Positions 1-13,100 of a DNA stretch of 64,000 nucleotides are shown here, piece after piece. The notes under the pieces are model-generated. The model ran no database searches, was not told where the DNA came from, and saw only the letters and a list, made by a program, of their open reading frames with translations. Numbering within the stretch: position 1 is the stretch's first letter; each line of letters opens with the position of its first letter. This DNA is from Lasiosphaeria ovina (lineage: Eukaryota; Ascomycota; Sordariomycetes; Sordariales; Lasiosphaeriaceae). The DNA lies in contig JAULSN010000008.1 of assembly GCA_033439765.1 (NCBI GenBank), positions 1,116,001-1,180,000 on the forward strand, written 5' to 3'. Both the position numbers and the translations under genes were made by a program.

Positions 1-594
1 GGCACCACCAACAAGCAATGTGCCAATGGATTGCCTAAATACCTACACAATGCCGCCACAAAAGTTCCACGCCACCATAAGGACAAGTCAGAAAGTTATG
101 GGTTTCATTATCGCTCCTCTGCCAGTTAGCTGACCTGGCTCTATACCCGCACCCCGCTAGTCGAGTATTTGGGAAAAAAAGGAGTCGAGAAAAATAGAGT
201 GAAAAAGGTTGTCCCGTAAAGGTTGAAGTGACGAGGGGGAAAAAGCCCAGGAACAAAGGCCGAAATCAAGACAGAAAGCGGACCGTTATAAGGAAACCCG
301 GCCAGTCCTTCACGCTCCTCCGAGATGCTCCCCATCTGAACCCCCAATGAACACCCCAGCATGAGCACCGTCACTCGATCCAGCATACCCCAACGTCCCG
401 TCGTGTCTGCAAAAGGTGCAATACTTCAGAAATAAATGCAATGTGATCTCCTGGCGCCGTCCGTAATTCCGATATCAACCTCGACGTGGAAGTTCGCCTT
501 GACCTACCTTGGGAGATGCAAAATGGAAATGATGTTTAAAAGTAACAAGTTTACCGACCCGAAAAGAAGATGGAAAAGTCGATGCGATCAGCGT
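1..594. other. Intergenic / 3' flank of FHA gene
   Basis: No supported gene. The short open frames have no recognisable family motif and no splice structure. The right part is presumably the 3' untranslated region of the minus-strand FHA-domain gene that ends at 595. Confidence 0.5.
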
Positions 595-3255
595 CTAGGC
601 GAATGTAGGCGCAGTATAGATCAGGGTTGTGACGATCATCGCACCTGCGGTAACACCGCCAAGTGCCGCATACCCAACACGCTCCGCAATGTGGCGCAAA
701 CGAACTCGCTTGGAAGATCTCTCGCTATCAGGCGTGTCGGAGTGCTCAGGGCGTGGTGCGGTAAACAGCGGGGATTCCGAGCGCTGTAGAACGGCTACAA
801 CTGTCGCAGCATCATCGACGGTCGGCGGGGGAAGTGAACAGGCGATATCCGGAGTCTCAGGCGACGCATCTTGCTCTTGAGAAGCCCATTTCTCTTCCAC
901 TTCGCTAAGTTCCGAAATCTCCTCTGCCTTCCTCTTGCTCTTGGGCGTATCGGATCCATGCTGGCAGCTATCGACAATATCGGAGATGCCTACTTGGGTC
1001 CGGCGAGAGCTGTGCTCAGACTTCCTGCTTACCGCCGGAGCCGGCGCAGGAGGGAGAAGTGAGTTGATAATGCTCGCTTCGTGTCGGAAATTGTCGAGCC
1101 ACTGCGCGGTGGCTTGATCGGCCGAGGAAGGCTTGGGAGCCACTGGAATCTCCCGTTTCTCGCCCTCCATCAGAGGTCCTGTTCCAGGCGTGCTCTGGTG
1201 GCCAAACGGACCATCCCCGTTGCAAAGAGCATGGACGGTAGAATAATGACGCGGCAGACTGGTTTTCGAAAGGTTTCCATGGAGCGCCTTGTTTTCCTCT
1301 CGTGCTGCGAAGTAGTCGTACTTGCCGGTTCTCATGCTAAGCAGCTCTACCGGATTCTGAAGCTCCGCCGCATCGTCCTTGACGCACCGCTTCGGCATAA
1401 CAGCATCAGACGGGCTAACTTGCCGAGCAATACCAGGAGTTGGTCCGTTAAAGACCGGGAGGGCCTCCATTGGATGGTCGGTAACAAGAGGGACGCTATC
1501 GTTCAAGAGTCGGCCAATTGTGATTGCCGTCTTCTTGACAGCAGCCGATGTCGATTCACTGGGTGCTTTGCTAGCCACTGCCGAAGCTGGGGGTTGCGTA
1601 GTAGCAAGGTTGAACGACTCGTGGAAACAATCTCCCCATGCGTTTCTCCAGGATGACGGATCCTCAGACTCTGCCGGGAATGGAGAGTAGAGTGGGCTCG
1701 GCTTCCGAGGAGAATCGTGAACCGAGTGGGTAGGTGGCGCCGTCTTGACTTCCCAGAAAACAGGCTTCGTGTCTGGAAGATGAGTAAGATGATGAAAACA
1801 GTTTTGGAAGAGGTATGAACGCATCTTACCATCATCCAGATGCAGATCAAGGAACGACTCATCGTCAGAAACGTCCGGAGCCCAACCAAGATCCTGGTCG
1901 AGCTCGCTCTCATTCTCTTCATCCTCACTGCTTCCAGCGTGGCTCGCGTGATCGTCGTCTTCGTCATCCTCCTCGCCGTCCATGTCCTCTTCGTCATCCG
2001 GGTAATCGTGTTCACTCTGGCTATCGCTATAGCTGCCGTTGGATTCCATGTCTGAATGGACGAACTCTTCGTCATCGGTGCTGAGCTCTATCGAGGCTCC
2101 TCTGGCGTAATCAAACCCGCCGTTTGCAGGGTTTTCCGAAAATCCGGAGCCCTCGCCCAGGGGGAAGATAGCGGACTCAACAGCTTCCAAGTGGTTAAGA
2201 GTGAGGTCGGAATCAGCCATGCGAGGTGGCGAGTTCGTAGCAATCATGTCCTCACGCTCATCATCTTGAATTTCGATGGCTTGGTCCGAAGAGCCTCGCT
2301 GGTATTCATCCTCTACCATAGGTGGAGATGTGCGGGGCGACGAGAGGTCAATGACTTCATATTTGACGCAGCGCTTGGCACTAGAGTCGACTGGCCGGGT
2401 CTGTTCAGTAAGGTCGATGACACTCTGCTGAACTTTTCCATTGACGTTTCCAGGCTTGGGGTTGCGTGTTGAGGGGAACTCGAAATTCTCCTCCGACGAG
2501 GACGATGCGTAGCCATCCTCCGAGCCGTTGTCCGAGTCGTCAGGGACTTGGAAAGTTGTCGTGGACCTATGATATCAATCTCTGTCAGCAAACCATATTC
2601 CATCTACAAACTAGGGGTTGCGGGTACTAACTCTCGATTGTTGTGGGCAATTCCGACTTTGAGTGTGGTTGCGGCAAACGAGTCGGATCCCCGGGCAATT
2701 GCGACGCCGAATCGGAGAAGATCGCCATCCTTGAGTTCATGAAGCTTGCCTTCCGCGAGGCGACGAGCGTCATCATTGATATAAGTTCCGTGGAGGGAGC
2801 CCAAATCCTTGATTTGTATTTTCTAGAAAGGGTTAGTTAGCACAGCGTGCAGCTGAACGACTTGAAGCAAGCGAAACGTACCTTCTCAGCCAGATTGGCA
2901 GTGATCTCGGCATGTGATCGGGACATGACGGGGCTGTCGAACCATCCGTTGTCTTTTCCGGCGACAAATCCCTTTGACTGAACCTTCGAGGCGCGGCCGA
3001 TAGGGACCAAGAGGTTTGTCCGGTTCATGGTAATTCGACGCTCGGGGTAGCGCATATTGGCCGGTCCCAACTCATCCGCAGACAGGCTGACGAGAACTGG
3101 AACGCGAGTTAGCTGTGCCAGGTCAAAGCAGGAGGTATTCTCGCGACACTGCCGAGAGCAAGAGCAAGGGCGTGAGGATGGGCTTTCGAGCTTGAGGCAA
3201 AAGAGACAAAGCTGGACTTACTGCTGTCGCTCAACTCTCCAGAGGAAGCAGCCAT
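595..3255 (-). CDS. FHA-domain protein with C-terminal membrane anchor
   Basis: Four exons read from the minus strand: 3255-3222, 3096-2882, 2822-2632 and 2566-595, giving 803 residues. All junctions are GT-AG and keep frame. The forkhead-associated (phosphothreonine-binding) domain spans roughly residues 25-120. It shows the SRSH core motif (R71, S72, H73) in exon 2 and the GSLHGTYIN strand-loop in exon 3. The domain is thus split by two introns. The middle is long, Ser/Asp/Glu-rich and probably disordered, including an acidic tract near residues 310-370. The C-terminus has a basic stretch followed by about 20 hydrophobic residues (GYAALGGVTAGAMIVTTLIY) and a short tail, as in tail-anchored proteins. 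FHA plus tail anchor recalls SLMAP/Far9/PRO45 STRIPAK subunits, but I see no long coiled coil, so I do not assign that name. Its substrate is unknown. Confidence 0.85.
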
Positions 3256-5691
3256 GGCGATGTACTGGTCTGGGGATCTCTCCCGGCGAGTGCAGTTACG
3301 ACGAGAGAAGTGCTTGTTCCACGGGAGAACCGAAGTGAAGAGGGAAACGTTTCCAGAGTGGGCGGCCTGGAGGAGGGGGTTGTACTCCCGACGTCTGACA
3401 AAGCTTGGGCCACAGCCGTCGGAAGCGGTAGGTTGGCAATGGCCGAGGTAGTGGTCGAGGCTACTATTCTTGTCGGCACCCGAAGAATGAAGGCGCCTCG
3501 CACGGGTGAATGAAAGAAGAGTATGCCGCAAATGGCTGAGTGGGTGAATAAATGGGGAAGGGAAGGGAACCCGCAGAGAACTGCCAAATTTTGGCTACAG
3601 CTGGAACCTTGGTTCATGTGAAGGTTAAGGATGCGAGGGCAGGAGCAGACGCAGACAGGTCATGTAGAACTCAGAAGGAGTCGGCTGGAAGCCGTGTCAG
3701 AGGTGAGGTGGGGCACCTGGAAGGACGGCTGCCATTCAATGTCTGGAAAGCTCCACCGAATCAGGCAGACGAGAGGGCCGATAAGCAGCAGGCTCCCTTA
3801 TCGCCGAGAGTTGGAGGGGTGATGGAGGGGAACCTTGGAAGCCTTGAAAGGGCGTGCGGAAAGGGTAATACGCGGGCAGTACTAGGTAAGGAGGGAGTGG
3901 AGCGAGGGGAGAGCCCAACAGAACACCTGCCCTGAGCTAGGTAGGTGGTGTCCACTCCGAGGACTTAAAAGCAGCCTTGTCCGTCGACTTTAGAGGCACG
4001 GGAAGTGGTGACGAGAGTTGGGTCGATTGAAGAAGCGCCGGAGGTGAGCAGCAGCTAGCCGGTGCTAGGCAGTGTGGTCATGGGGGTAGCTTCCAATTCA
4101 GCGCCAGCCGACCCCAGCTGCGGGGCTGACTGAAAGTGGTGCCTTGGGGGTCTCTGATCCAACAGTGAAACGGCAATTGTTGGCCTGACCGAACAACCCG
4201 GACCTGACCTTTTGCCCAATTTTTGGAAATTACACAAGGATGCTCCAGGTCTCGTGTTAATACGTTCATTTGTGCGTCGGCTACGGATGAGATTACCTAC
4301 ACTAGATCTCTAAGTAGGTTGCCGGCCTTTCATCCCTCGAAGAATCATTTCTGGAAGGTCGGCGCGGACGACCTTGAAGCAAGCTGTCCGACACAGTGCC
4401 AACATGAGCTTGCATTATTAGCTGCAATGGGGTGGAAAGCAATGCAAAATAGTCCGTAGTGTACAGTCCCCTCGACTTTCTCCCACTGTGTGATTCATTC
4501 AACCTAAGGCCTTTTTGCAAAGCTACTTTATCAATGCGTGCCCAACTGCCCATCCGACTGCTACCTAACTATGGTACCTATCTTTATGGCAATATGACAC
4601 GTACGGCGCCGCTTCATATATGTATTTGCTCCCACCCCTGAGCTCCCAGTAAACGTGGCAAGGGATGATCGCTGGTCCCGTATCTTCGGTTATCTTATCA
4701 TACAGTTGGTATGTACATAGGTCACCAGAACAATGCAATCCCGATCGACTCTCCAGCTCGAAGCTCTAATCCGAGAATAACAGCAGCCAGGTATTTAACT
4801 CTGGAGAACTCCGGTAAACTGATAGTAATGGATGCAATATCAATAGCCAGGAAGTCTCTCTGTGAGATTTCTACACCACATAGTTCAGCAAGGAGTATTC
4901 GTACTGTACACCATTCCTAGGCAAGGAATAACGCCCCTCCAAAAGATGGGGTTTCGAACCCTCCTCGCCAAGCTGTGACCCCTCTCTGATGCCTGCCTAG
5001 TCTCCTGCAAGCACTTGAGGAAAGAGTCACCCGGCCCACCTTGCCGCTGGAGACGTGGGGAACTGGGGCGGGGACTGGGGCGAGGACTGGGGCGCTCGCT
5101 TCGTAATCCGTATTCTGTATTTACACGTATTCTGTACATGCGCGCAGAGTCACGGTCGTCTCAGACTCGAAATTTCGAAATACTGATTGCGTCCAACATG
5201 TATAACATGTCACGGTGCTAAGTGTATGTCATTGCAGAAGGTGCGCCATCTGTGCGTGTCCCGTGTTTTGCCGCACAATTTCTGCAGATCTGAAAAAAAA
5301 TTACCTTGGCCGCGTTGTCTTTTCTCGATTCGCATAATAAACAACAAACAAAGCTTCGGCCACGTCTTCTCCGTCGACCAATCTTAGAACAGCTTGAATA
5401 ACCCCCAGGGCTATCCATCTCCGACAGTAGCGCCACGAGGTTGCTACTACACTACATAACTAGCCACCGCTCCCTTCCCATGGATTTTATGCCGAACAGT
5501 ATTTGGTCATCGCGAGAGCTAAACCGCCCAAAAACGACAGGTTCTCCACCAATACACGGCCAACAGACAAACACTTGATCCCGGCTCTGTGAGCAGGCCA
5601 CCTCAGAACTTGACGAGCATTTCTTTTCGAAATTTTCGAGAGAACCGGGCCCATCGAATCCCCTCGAGGTTTCGGCCTACATCCCATCAAC
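3256..5691. other. Divergent intergenic region, FHA gene / IFRD gene
   Basis: About 2.4 kb between two divergently oriented start codons, so it should hold both promoters and 5' leaders. No open frame here shows a family motif. There is a GGGGCGAGGACTGGGGC-type G-rich repeat near 5060-5095 and scattered TAGGT/ACCTA motifs. The last 200 bases before 5692 are probably the IFRD 5' leader. Confidence 0.5.
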
Positions 5692-7107
5692 ATGCACGAC
5701 CTCCGAAAGAAGGCTTTGCTGGAGAGCGGCAAGACCTTGTCGAGGAAAGCACGGTTGAAGCCCGACGGTTCGCGCCTGAAGTCAGACACGCCGCGTTCGT
5801 CTGCGAACCAGTCGCCAAACCAGTCACCGGGAAACTCTAGGGCAGGCTCCCGAGCCAACTCGCGACCAGGCAGTCGCTACGCGTCGGAGGATGAGGGTGG
5901 CGTGAGCGATGCTGACAATGACGACGACATCATGACTATGAGCACAAACTCGGCGTCTGCCGATGACGACGAATTCGACGAGTTTTCCAGCAGCACCTGG
6001 TCTGAGCGACTTCGAGATCACATCGCCGAACTCAAAGACCGCAAGCGCAGCATTCAGGCACGAGAAGAGACACTGGCGGCATATCTGCACATACTGCGCC
6101 ATCATTTTGCGCTTTCTGAGATTAGAAACTCCGTTTCAGAGGTCGTCCCTGCGCTTCTCCGGAGCATCAGGGGCGGAGGCAGCGAAGAGGAGCGCACTCT
6201 GGCGACGGCCGCCCTTACGATGACCATCCTCACCTTTCCGTCAGAGACAGTCTTTGAGCACGTTTTACCAACGCTTAAGGCCGCATGTGAAGAGGACGAG
6301 GAAGCAACGGTCAAGGTTGAAGCTATCCAAGCGCTCAGCATAGCCGTGGCATATGGGGGAGGCTCGAGTACGGCCGCAGATGACATTCTCGATTATCTTC
6401 TCGAAATCATTGAGAGCGATGGGCGGTCGGCCGGCGCAGACGACAACGGCGCGGTGGTATCGGCCGCCCTTCAGGCCTGGGCATTCGTGGCCTCACATGT
6501 GGAAGACTTGGAGGCCCATAGCGACCAAGCCATAGAGGCATTTATGGAGCAGCTGGACAGCACCGACCCGGATGTCCAGACGGGCGCCGGGTGCAATATT
6601 GCCCTCCTTTTCGAGGCGGCGCGCGAATACGAACAGGAGACGGGCGAGAGCTTCAATCTTCAGTATAACCAGCACAGGATTGTGACGCGGATGGCAGAGA
6701 TTGTCAAGGACTCATCAAAGACGATCTCGAAGAAGGGGCGAAAGCAGCTGCGGTCAAAGTTCTCGAGCATCGTCACCTCACTGGAGCGAGGCAAGGGGCC
6801 GGGCTACTCGACAGCGGGTCGCGGGGCCGTAAACCCGCACACAGGCGGGAACAAGACGAGCGGCCAGGCAGAGTTCCAAGAGTTTGGGTACCGCGAGAAG
6901 CTGCGCGTCAACGACCAGATTGTCGTCATCAACACCTGGTCGCTTCACGCAAGGGTCGATACTCTCAAGGCTGTGCTAGGGGGCGGCATTGGCAAGCATT
7001 ACACGGAGAACCCGGTGATCAAAGACATTCTTAACTCGGCCGAAGTTGAGCTTCTTTGGAAGCCGAAAAAGTCAAAATATTCTATAGCGGAGGAGGACGA
7101 GGATTGA
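5692..7107 (+). CDS. IFRD (interferon-related developmental regulator) family protein
   Basis: Uninterrupted 471-residue frame. The start follows a CATCAACATG context and the N-terminal 85 residues are Ser/Arg-rich and low complexity. Residues about 100-370 form an alpha-helical HEAT/ARM-like region characteristic of the IFRD family. The conserved C-terminal IFRD block is visible (WSLHARVDTLKAVLGGGIGK and the following NPVIKDIL). A Gly-rich basic linker precedes it (GKGPGYSTAGRGAVNPHTGG). Animal IFRD1/IFRD2 act as transcription co-regulators, and IFRD2 also binds inactive ribosomes. The fungal role is not established from sequence. The protein ends with an acidic EEDED tail. Confidence 0.9.
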   Translation: MHDLRKKALLESGKTLSRKARLKPDGSRLKSDTPRSSANQSPNQSPGNSRAGSRANSRPGSRYASEDEGGVSDADNDDDIMTMSTNSASADDDEFDEFSSSTWSERLRDHIAELKDRKRSIQAREETLAAYLHILRHHFALSEIRNSVSEVVPALLRSIRGGGSEEERTLATAALTMTILTFPSETVFEHVLPTLKAACEEDEEATVKVEAIQALSIAVAYGGGSSTAADDILDYLLEIIESDGRSAGADDNGAVVSAALQAWAFVASHVEDLEAHSDQAIEAFMEQLDSTDPDVQTGAGCNIALLFEAAREYEQETGESFNLQYNQHRIVTRMAEIVKDSSKTISKKGRKQLRSKFSSIVTSLERGKGPGYSTAGRGAVNPHTGGNKTSGQAEFQEFGYREKLRVNDQIVVINTWSLHARVDTLKAVLGGGIGKHYTENPVIKDILNSAEVELLWKPKKSKYSIAEEDED

Positions 7108-9284
7108 GTACTGCGTTGCTGATAAGTTTCTATGCATTGGCTTTGGCAAACGAAATCAGGCCTTGTTTTTTCAGCAGATCTCCGGAGCGTAGTTTTTTTT
7201 CTTCTGGCTGCGAGAACATTCTGCATGTACTAGAACCGGCATCCTTTTTGGCAGTTTCAGTTATGGCTAGGATATTATCTCCAATATTTCCAGTGTTTTC
7301 ATTTTCATTTTGTTTCTAGCATTAGACGTGGATATCAACATGGAACCTAAGTTAGCATTGCGATGACCCCATTTGTGTTGTGGCCCTGTGGGTAAATAAC
7401 CTGGGGTCTACGAGAGGCGGACAGGATTTATTAAAGAGAGCACAAACAATTGTTCTTTACGTTGTTCTCGGGACTCTCCCGCACTTTCTGTTCGAGGAAC
7501 CAAGACCGCATAGCAGCGGCACGGGTTGGAAACTCGTGCGCCTCTCGGAACAAGCCATTGGACTTTGCCAGACATGTGCAACTGCAGGCTTCCAGGAGGG
7601 GAGGGAGGCTATCGAATTGCATTGACGCGGGTGGCGAAAAGAGACGAGTTTGGGAGCGGCAGTAGAGGAGTGGCCAGTCACTTTAGGGTCTCACCGCCCT
7701 CGCCGCCCTTCCATCCTCCTCCCTTTGGGCACAGCTCCTCCTCCTCCTCCCCCTCCCCCTCCCCCTCCCCGTAGTGAGAGATGCCGAATCCGAGACAAGC
7801 GCTTCCGTGTAGGTTCGGGTGTCTAGGAGTGGGGTTGGGACGGAGCCGAGGAAGTTGCTGGAATGGAAATGTGTGTCTCTGTTGCGCTTGTGAGAGAAGG
7901 GAGTAAGTACTACTGTGGGACGTACGCTGTGTACATACGTAATGTGCGAATTCACTTAGGTTCTTAGGCTCGGGGTTTGTTGGACGTCCCAAGCCCGGCC
8001 ATACTCGACACGAAAGTCTCCCGTGAGACACCTGGTTTCAGAGCGGGAGAAACTGCGGGTGGGACGGGGTCTAGATGTTTTACTCAGTACTAAGTGTTGA
8101 TATCTGGCCCGGATGTGCGTCTGAAAATGGTCTCTCGAGAAGGTGGATGTGTGTGTATGGCACATCCCCGATGCGGATATTATGTCGTACTTCCCAGGTT
8201 CGTAGGCGCTGCAAACAGAAAAAGGTCGGGACAGTATCCGTACCTGGGATGGGATGGGTATATGCACGAATAGAATGCAAACAACCCAAACATGAGGCTC
8301 CATCAGTGCTTATTGTATCTATCTGTACTGTGAAACACATGTGTAGTATGGGCTGCATATTCATAGCAAGTAACCTGTAAGTCATCAATGACGGGAGAGG
8401 GTGACAAGTTTCATGAGAGCTGCCTTTGCTCCATGAAAATTCGAGTCCAGGCTGTTTGGTCTCTCCCCATCGCCCGATTGTTGAATTGATTGCATGCATA
8501 CTGCGGCAGACCAACCGGCCTGGAATCTGTCTTGTCAGTTTGAACTTTGGGCAAGAACCAAACGGGCCCCTGGGAGAGTTACAGCTGCAGTGGGATTAAG
8601 GCCTTTTTAGGCGCAAACTATTGGGTGACAGTGGGCTCGTTTACCGTCTTTCCTGGGCTGAGCGATCGCCGTCGGGTCCGTCCACCGGCCGTCGCCCAGC
8701 CAGAAAACTGGGGTTCCGCGTTGTGGAGAGTGGTGGTCGAGTACTGCGGGCAGCAGCGGTCGGGGCTTCTAGGTTGCCAGCTTTTTTCTTTCTTGGCAAC
8801 TGTTCAATGTCAACAAACCGCCAAAAAAGGAAAGGCCCCACCTCGAACCCGCAATGTTGTCTCATCACAGCGCTTCTTTCGTCCATCGCGAGGTTCCCAG
8901 CTCAGGTGGTAAGGTATCCGTACCTATAGCAACCTTGCATCGCGCAGCGAACTGGCTACCTTTACCCCAGAGGATCTTTTACAGGTTTCTCCTGGTTGTC
9001 TGTAGGCGACCTCCCAATTTGATCTGCCAACTGCAGCCCGGCGTTTGGCACCTGGGCGTTCTGAGCCTCGTTCTGAGGTAACGCTGCTCCCGCCGTTCCA
9101 TCTGCATCTCGCTGCAGCATCGACCCCAGCTCCTCAGCGCAATTGGCCAGCGCCGACCAAGCACCGCCAGCACATCAAGCAATCCCAGCCCCTTCTGGAC
9201 AATAACAAAGCCTCCCATAGGCAGGCCTCTCCCGGCCGCCAGAGAAGCGAGCGAACAGTCGTCCCGTCGTCTGTCTGCCTTGCT

Positions 9285-9308
9285 TGCTGCTGCTGCTGCT
9301 GCTGCTGC
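9285..9308. repeat. (TGC)8 microsatellite
   Basis: Eight perfect TGC units in the presumed 5' leader of the 1837-residue protein gene. No conserved open frame uses it. Confidence 0.8.
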
Positions 9309-9704
9309 GCTGCGGGCTCCGTCGTCGCACATCGCTGCTTCTGCACGAGCTTTCGCTCCGGCACCTCTCAACTGTTCCATCCCATCCACCCATCGCCCTT
9401 TGCGCGCATCGACCTCGGCGCACCTGTCTGTCGTCTCGATCGCAGCGGGCCAACCTACAGCAGCAGCCGCAAGTCGCCGTCGTTTGCTGTGCTGCCGTGA
9501 GCGAGCTGCAGCCCCGACCCCGACGGAATCCCAAGCGCACACGCAGCCCACCGCAGTAGGAGCAGCATCCACTGTTGTTGCGTTGCTGCTTCAACACTCG
9601 TTCGCAGAAGCTGCGATTCGATTGCTTGCGCCGCTTCCAGGCTCTGCGTGTTTACAGGACGGCCGCCCGTCCATTGTTTTTGTGCGCCGGCTCCAAAAAA
9701 AAAC

Positions 9705-9887
9705 GTAAGTACGTCTGTTTCCATCACACTCGCCTCCTTTGGCCTGCAGCCTCTCAGGTGCTGCATCCTTCCCTCTTTTCTTGCCTGCTTTTGGTTGCCT
9801 GCTTTTTCCGCTGCACCTCCGCCGCATGGCTCGGTTGCCCTGCCTATGGGACGACCTGACGCTCACACTTGCTTTACCATTCTGCAG
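9705..9887 (+). other. Candidate 5'-leader intron
   Basis: A strong donor (GTAAGTACG) at 9705 and an acceptor preceded by pyrimidines (CCATTCTGCAG) ending at 9887 bracket 183 bases about 220 bases before the start codon at 10107. No coding frame is affected, so this is inferred from splice signals only. Confidence 0.35.
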
Positions 9888-10106
9888 ATTTGCCCGCACC
9901 TGATGTCTCCCTGACGGGGAAAAAGATACAAGCGACAGCTGCCAGTCGAGCGCACTTTCTTTTTTTCTTTTTCCCTCTCCCCCCCTCCCCGCTTCCTCCC
10001 GTACCCGTTGCGAAGCGACTGTTAAGGTGGGAGTAATTGGGCAACAAGCCGGAAAGGGCTGCTGGTACCTAAACAACACCACGGCACTTGGATTCTCAAC
10101 ACCACG

Positions 10107-13100
10107 ATGGGTGTTGAGGGCAAGAAGAGATCCACCGCGCCGCCGCTCCCTGCGCCCACCGAGACCGAGTCGACGATTCTGACGGCCACTCCCACCGATC
10201 TGGGAACCGATGTGTCCCGTCCTGGCGACGACAAATCGTCCTACTCGCTCCCATCGGACGGCACTCCCGTCACCATTAAGACGGGCCACCGGGCGAGCAA
10301 GTCGCAGACCTCTCTCCTTATAGAGTACTTCGAGGGCGGCAAGGGGACGAGCGAATCCGGGTCCAGCGAGCAGCGCAAGCCTAGCGTTCGCGTGCGCCTG
10401 ACACCAAGCAGCAAGCACCGTACCAAGAGCGGCTCGGACCGGGATCGCATCGAGATCACACAGACAAAGTCGAGAAAGGCCAGCCTTACTCGCCGCACAA
10501 CCGCCGGGGCCAGTTCCGCTAAGGCTTCGCGCACCGACGCCGAAGCCCTGTCGGCGCTCAGCGGCGACTTTGAGGACGCCAGCTCGTATGCTTCGGCCAC
10601 TGAGGAAAGCAACGTCAGCCGGAACCCAATTGATATCGAGATTGACCGAGGCGGAAACGTCCGCCGCCGCCGTCCAGCGAGCCCGCTAATTCCGCCCGCC
10701 GACGGCAGCAAGTCGAGCTACTTGCCGCCAACTATGAGCGACATCTCTGCCATCCCAACTGACAGCTTCCTTGACGGATCTGGCCCCACCACTTCGTTCA
10801 AGATGTCGGAGGGAAAGCGTAGCAGGAGCAGGAGCCCCTCGCGCACAGGAGACTACATCACCGGCGCTGCCGTTGGATTAGCTGCCGCCGCCGCCGCCGA
10901 CAAGCTTCGCAACAAGAGCGGAGACCGAGACAGGGTCCTTGTTTCAAAGACGCGAGACAAAGAGAAGGACCGCAAGCACAAATCATCCAAAAGCCGAACA
11001 AGTAGCCTTTCCAAGGACGACAAGTATGCCGAGGTTCCAAAGTCTCCCCGTAGAAGGTCGAGCAAGGGGCAGGCCGACTCGCTTGTTTCAGGGGCAGACT
11101 CCAGCGTTGTGTCCTCTGGCCTGTCGCCGAGTCATCGGTCAATGGATCAGCATTCGATCAGATCAGGAACTTCCAAAGCCTCATCCATTAACAACCCAAA
11201 GCTGCTCGAAACTGTTGAAGATGCCATCCGGCGTCTCATCTTGCCTGAGTTGAATGCTTTGAAGAGAGAGCAGAGCAGACACAAGGATCGCAGGGGATCC
11301 ACAACTTCGAGCGCAACAACAGCTTCTCGCGAAGACTATGCAAGCGACAGGCGTCGATCATCCGGGACTGATAAGAATGTCGCAACCCCTCGAGACAGCT
11401 TGAAAAGCAAAGACAGGCGCGATAGAGAGGCCCGCAATGATTTCGACGACAGTCCGTCTCAAAGTGCCGTCAGCCACGACTCAGTCGAAGATATTCGTCA
11501 TATTGACGATACTCCCATGCGCAGCACGGATCGCCTGAAAGCTGCAGCTGTTGGCGCCGGCTTGGGTGCGGCAGCCCTTGCTGCCCACGAGGCTCTCAAG
11601 TCACCTTCGGACGATAAGCACAGGAGGCGTCGAAGAGCAAAGTTGCGAGGCCAAGGGTCCGATCTGGGCCCCGAAGACGAGGATTCGGACCTCCTATCCC
11701 CGGGTCCCCCGATGCCGTTCATGGGCGATGTCAACCCTTCCGAGGTGACAAGGGCGTCCATTCTGTCAGCCGACACCGATGTTGATAGGCCACATTCAGC
11801 TAGCGAGGAGCTCACTCCCGTTCGAGACCTGTCGAGAGGCCAGCTATCTGCCGAGTCTAGCCCGACACCAACCAGGTCTTCAACCCTGCAGGCCTTGGGA
11901 GCCCAACACGCCAACATCTCACACGGCGATCTCAAGACTCTACCTCGCCGACGGACTGGCGAATTCGGGGCCTATGAAACCAACGAATATGGCGAGGTCG
12001 ACCCCGCTCAACAAGAGGAATATGAGGAGGAAGAATATGACGATTCCGGCCCATCGTACGCACAGCCGAGCGCATATGATTATTACATCACTCAAGATGT
12101 TCCGCCTCCTCTGAAGTATACTCCGTACCAACCCGAGAGACGTGGCCTCAGCCCCATCCCGAGCGTTTCTGGCTACACCGAGGGCGGAAGTGAGGCTCCA
12201 AACCGAGATTCCAGGGTCACACAACACACGGCCGATTCTGTCTCATCACCCGAGAAGTCACCTCTCCTTGATCGAGGCATGCACTCTCCGAGCTCAGTCC
12301 CAAGCAATCTCATGGGCCGAGAATTTGGAGATGATGACCGTAGCATGAGGAGCTCGGCACGGGACCAGGGGAACGATATGAGCGCGTTGGGCAGCGAGAT
12401 TGAACGCGTTGGTTCTGGTCAGGCTGTTCGCGCTGTGGGGGCGAATCCAGATTTCGTCCATCCGCTCGGCATTGAGTCGAACGTCGCCTCGCTAGTTGAC
12501 GGCTCGATGCTTGACGAATCCGTCTTGACGGGTGACTCGAGCGCAGTGGGTAACCAGAACTACATCGGCCGCGAATCGATGGCTACGCTTGAGGAAGAAC
12601 CTACTCGGGATCTCGGTACCCCAACCAAACGATCCGTGGGAAGCCATCGAGAATACGCAGATGAACGACCAGAAACACCCATGTCAGCCAGCCAACAGAG
12701 CCAACGATCGCGCGAGTTTGCAGAGTATGAGGTTGACGATTATGGCCGCAAGATCCCTCAAGCAACAAAGTATCGACATTCACCCAGCGAGTCGGAGAAG
12801 GCAATCGCGTTTGCGGCTGTTGGCGCTGCTGCTGCCGTTCTCCGCGCGCAGCATGAGAAAGGCAAACAGGATGGCCAAGACGGCGCACCTGGGTATCAGC
12901 CTGCCGGCGTTCAGCGAAATCGGTCATTCAAGGAGCGGGCCATGCATGGCCAGCACCCGGGAACCGAGCCAAAATTCAGCGCGGACAGGCTCGTTGATGA
13001 GCACGAGCAGCATCAGCAGCATCAGCAGCACGAACAGCACGAGCAGCCCAAAATGGGATACAGTGGCATTCCCGACCCCAGCAATCCTCTACCGGAGACC

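Larger units (their letters stand above)
7108..10106. other. Long intergenic region with probable 5' leader of next gene
   Basis: About 3 kb without a convincing protein gene. The first 300 bases are T-rich 3' flank of the IFRD gene. A polypyrimidine tract of CCTCC/CCCCT units lies at about 7735-7770. From about 9000 onward the sequence is CT- and CAG-rich with a (TGC)8 run, typical of a long fungal 5' leader. A candidate leader intron is listed separately. Confidence 0.5.
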
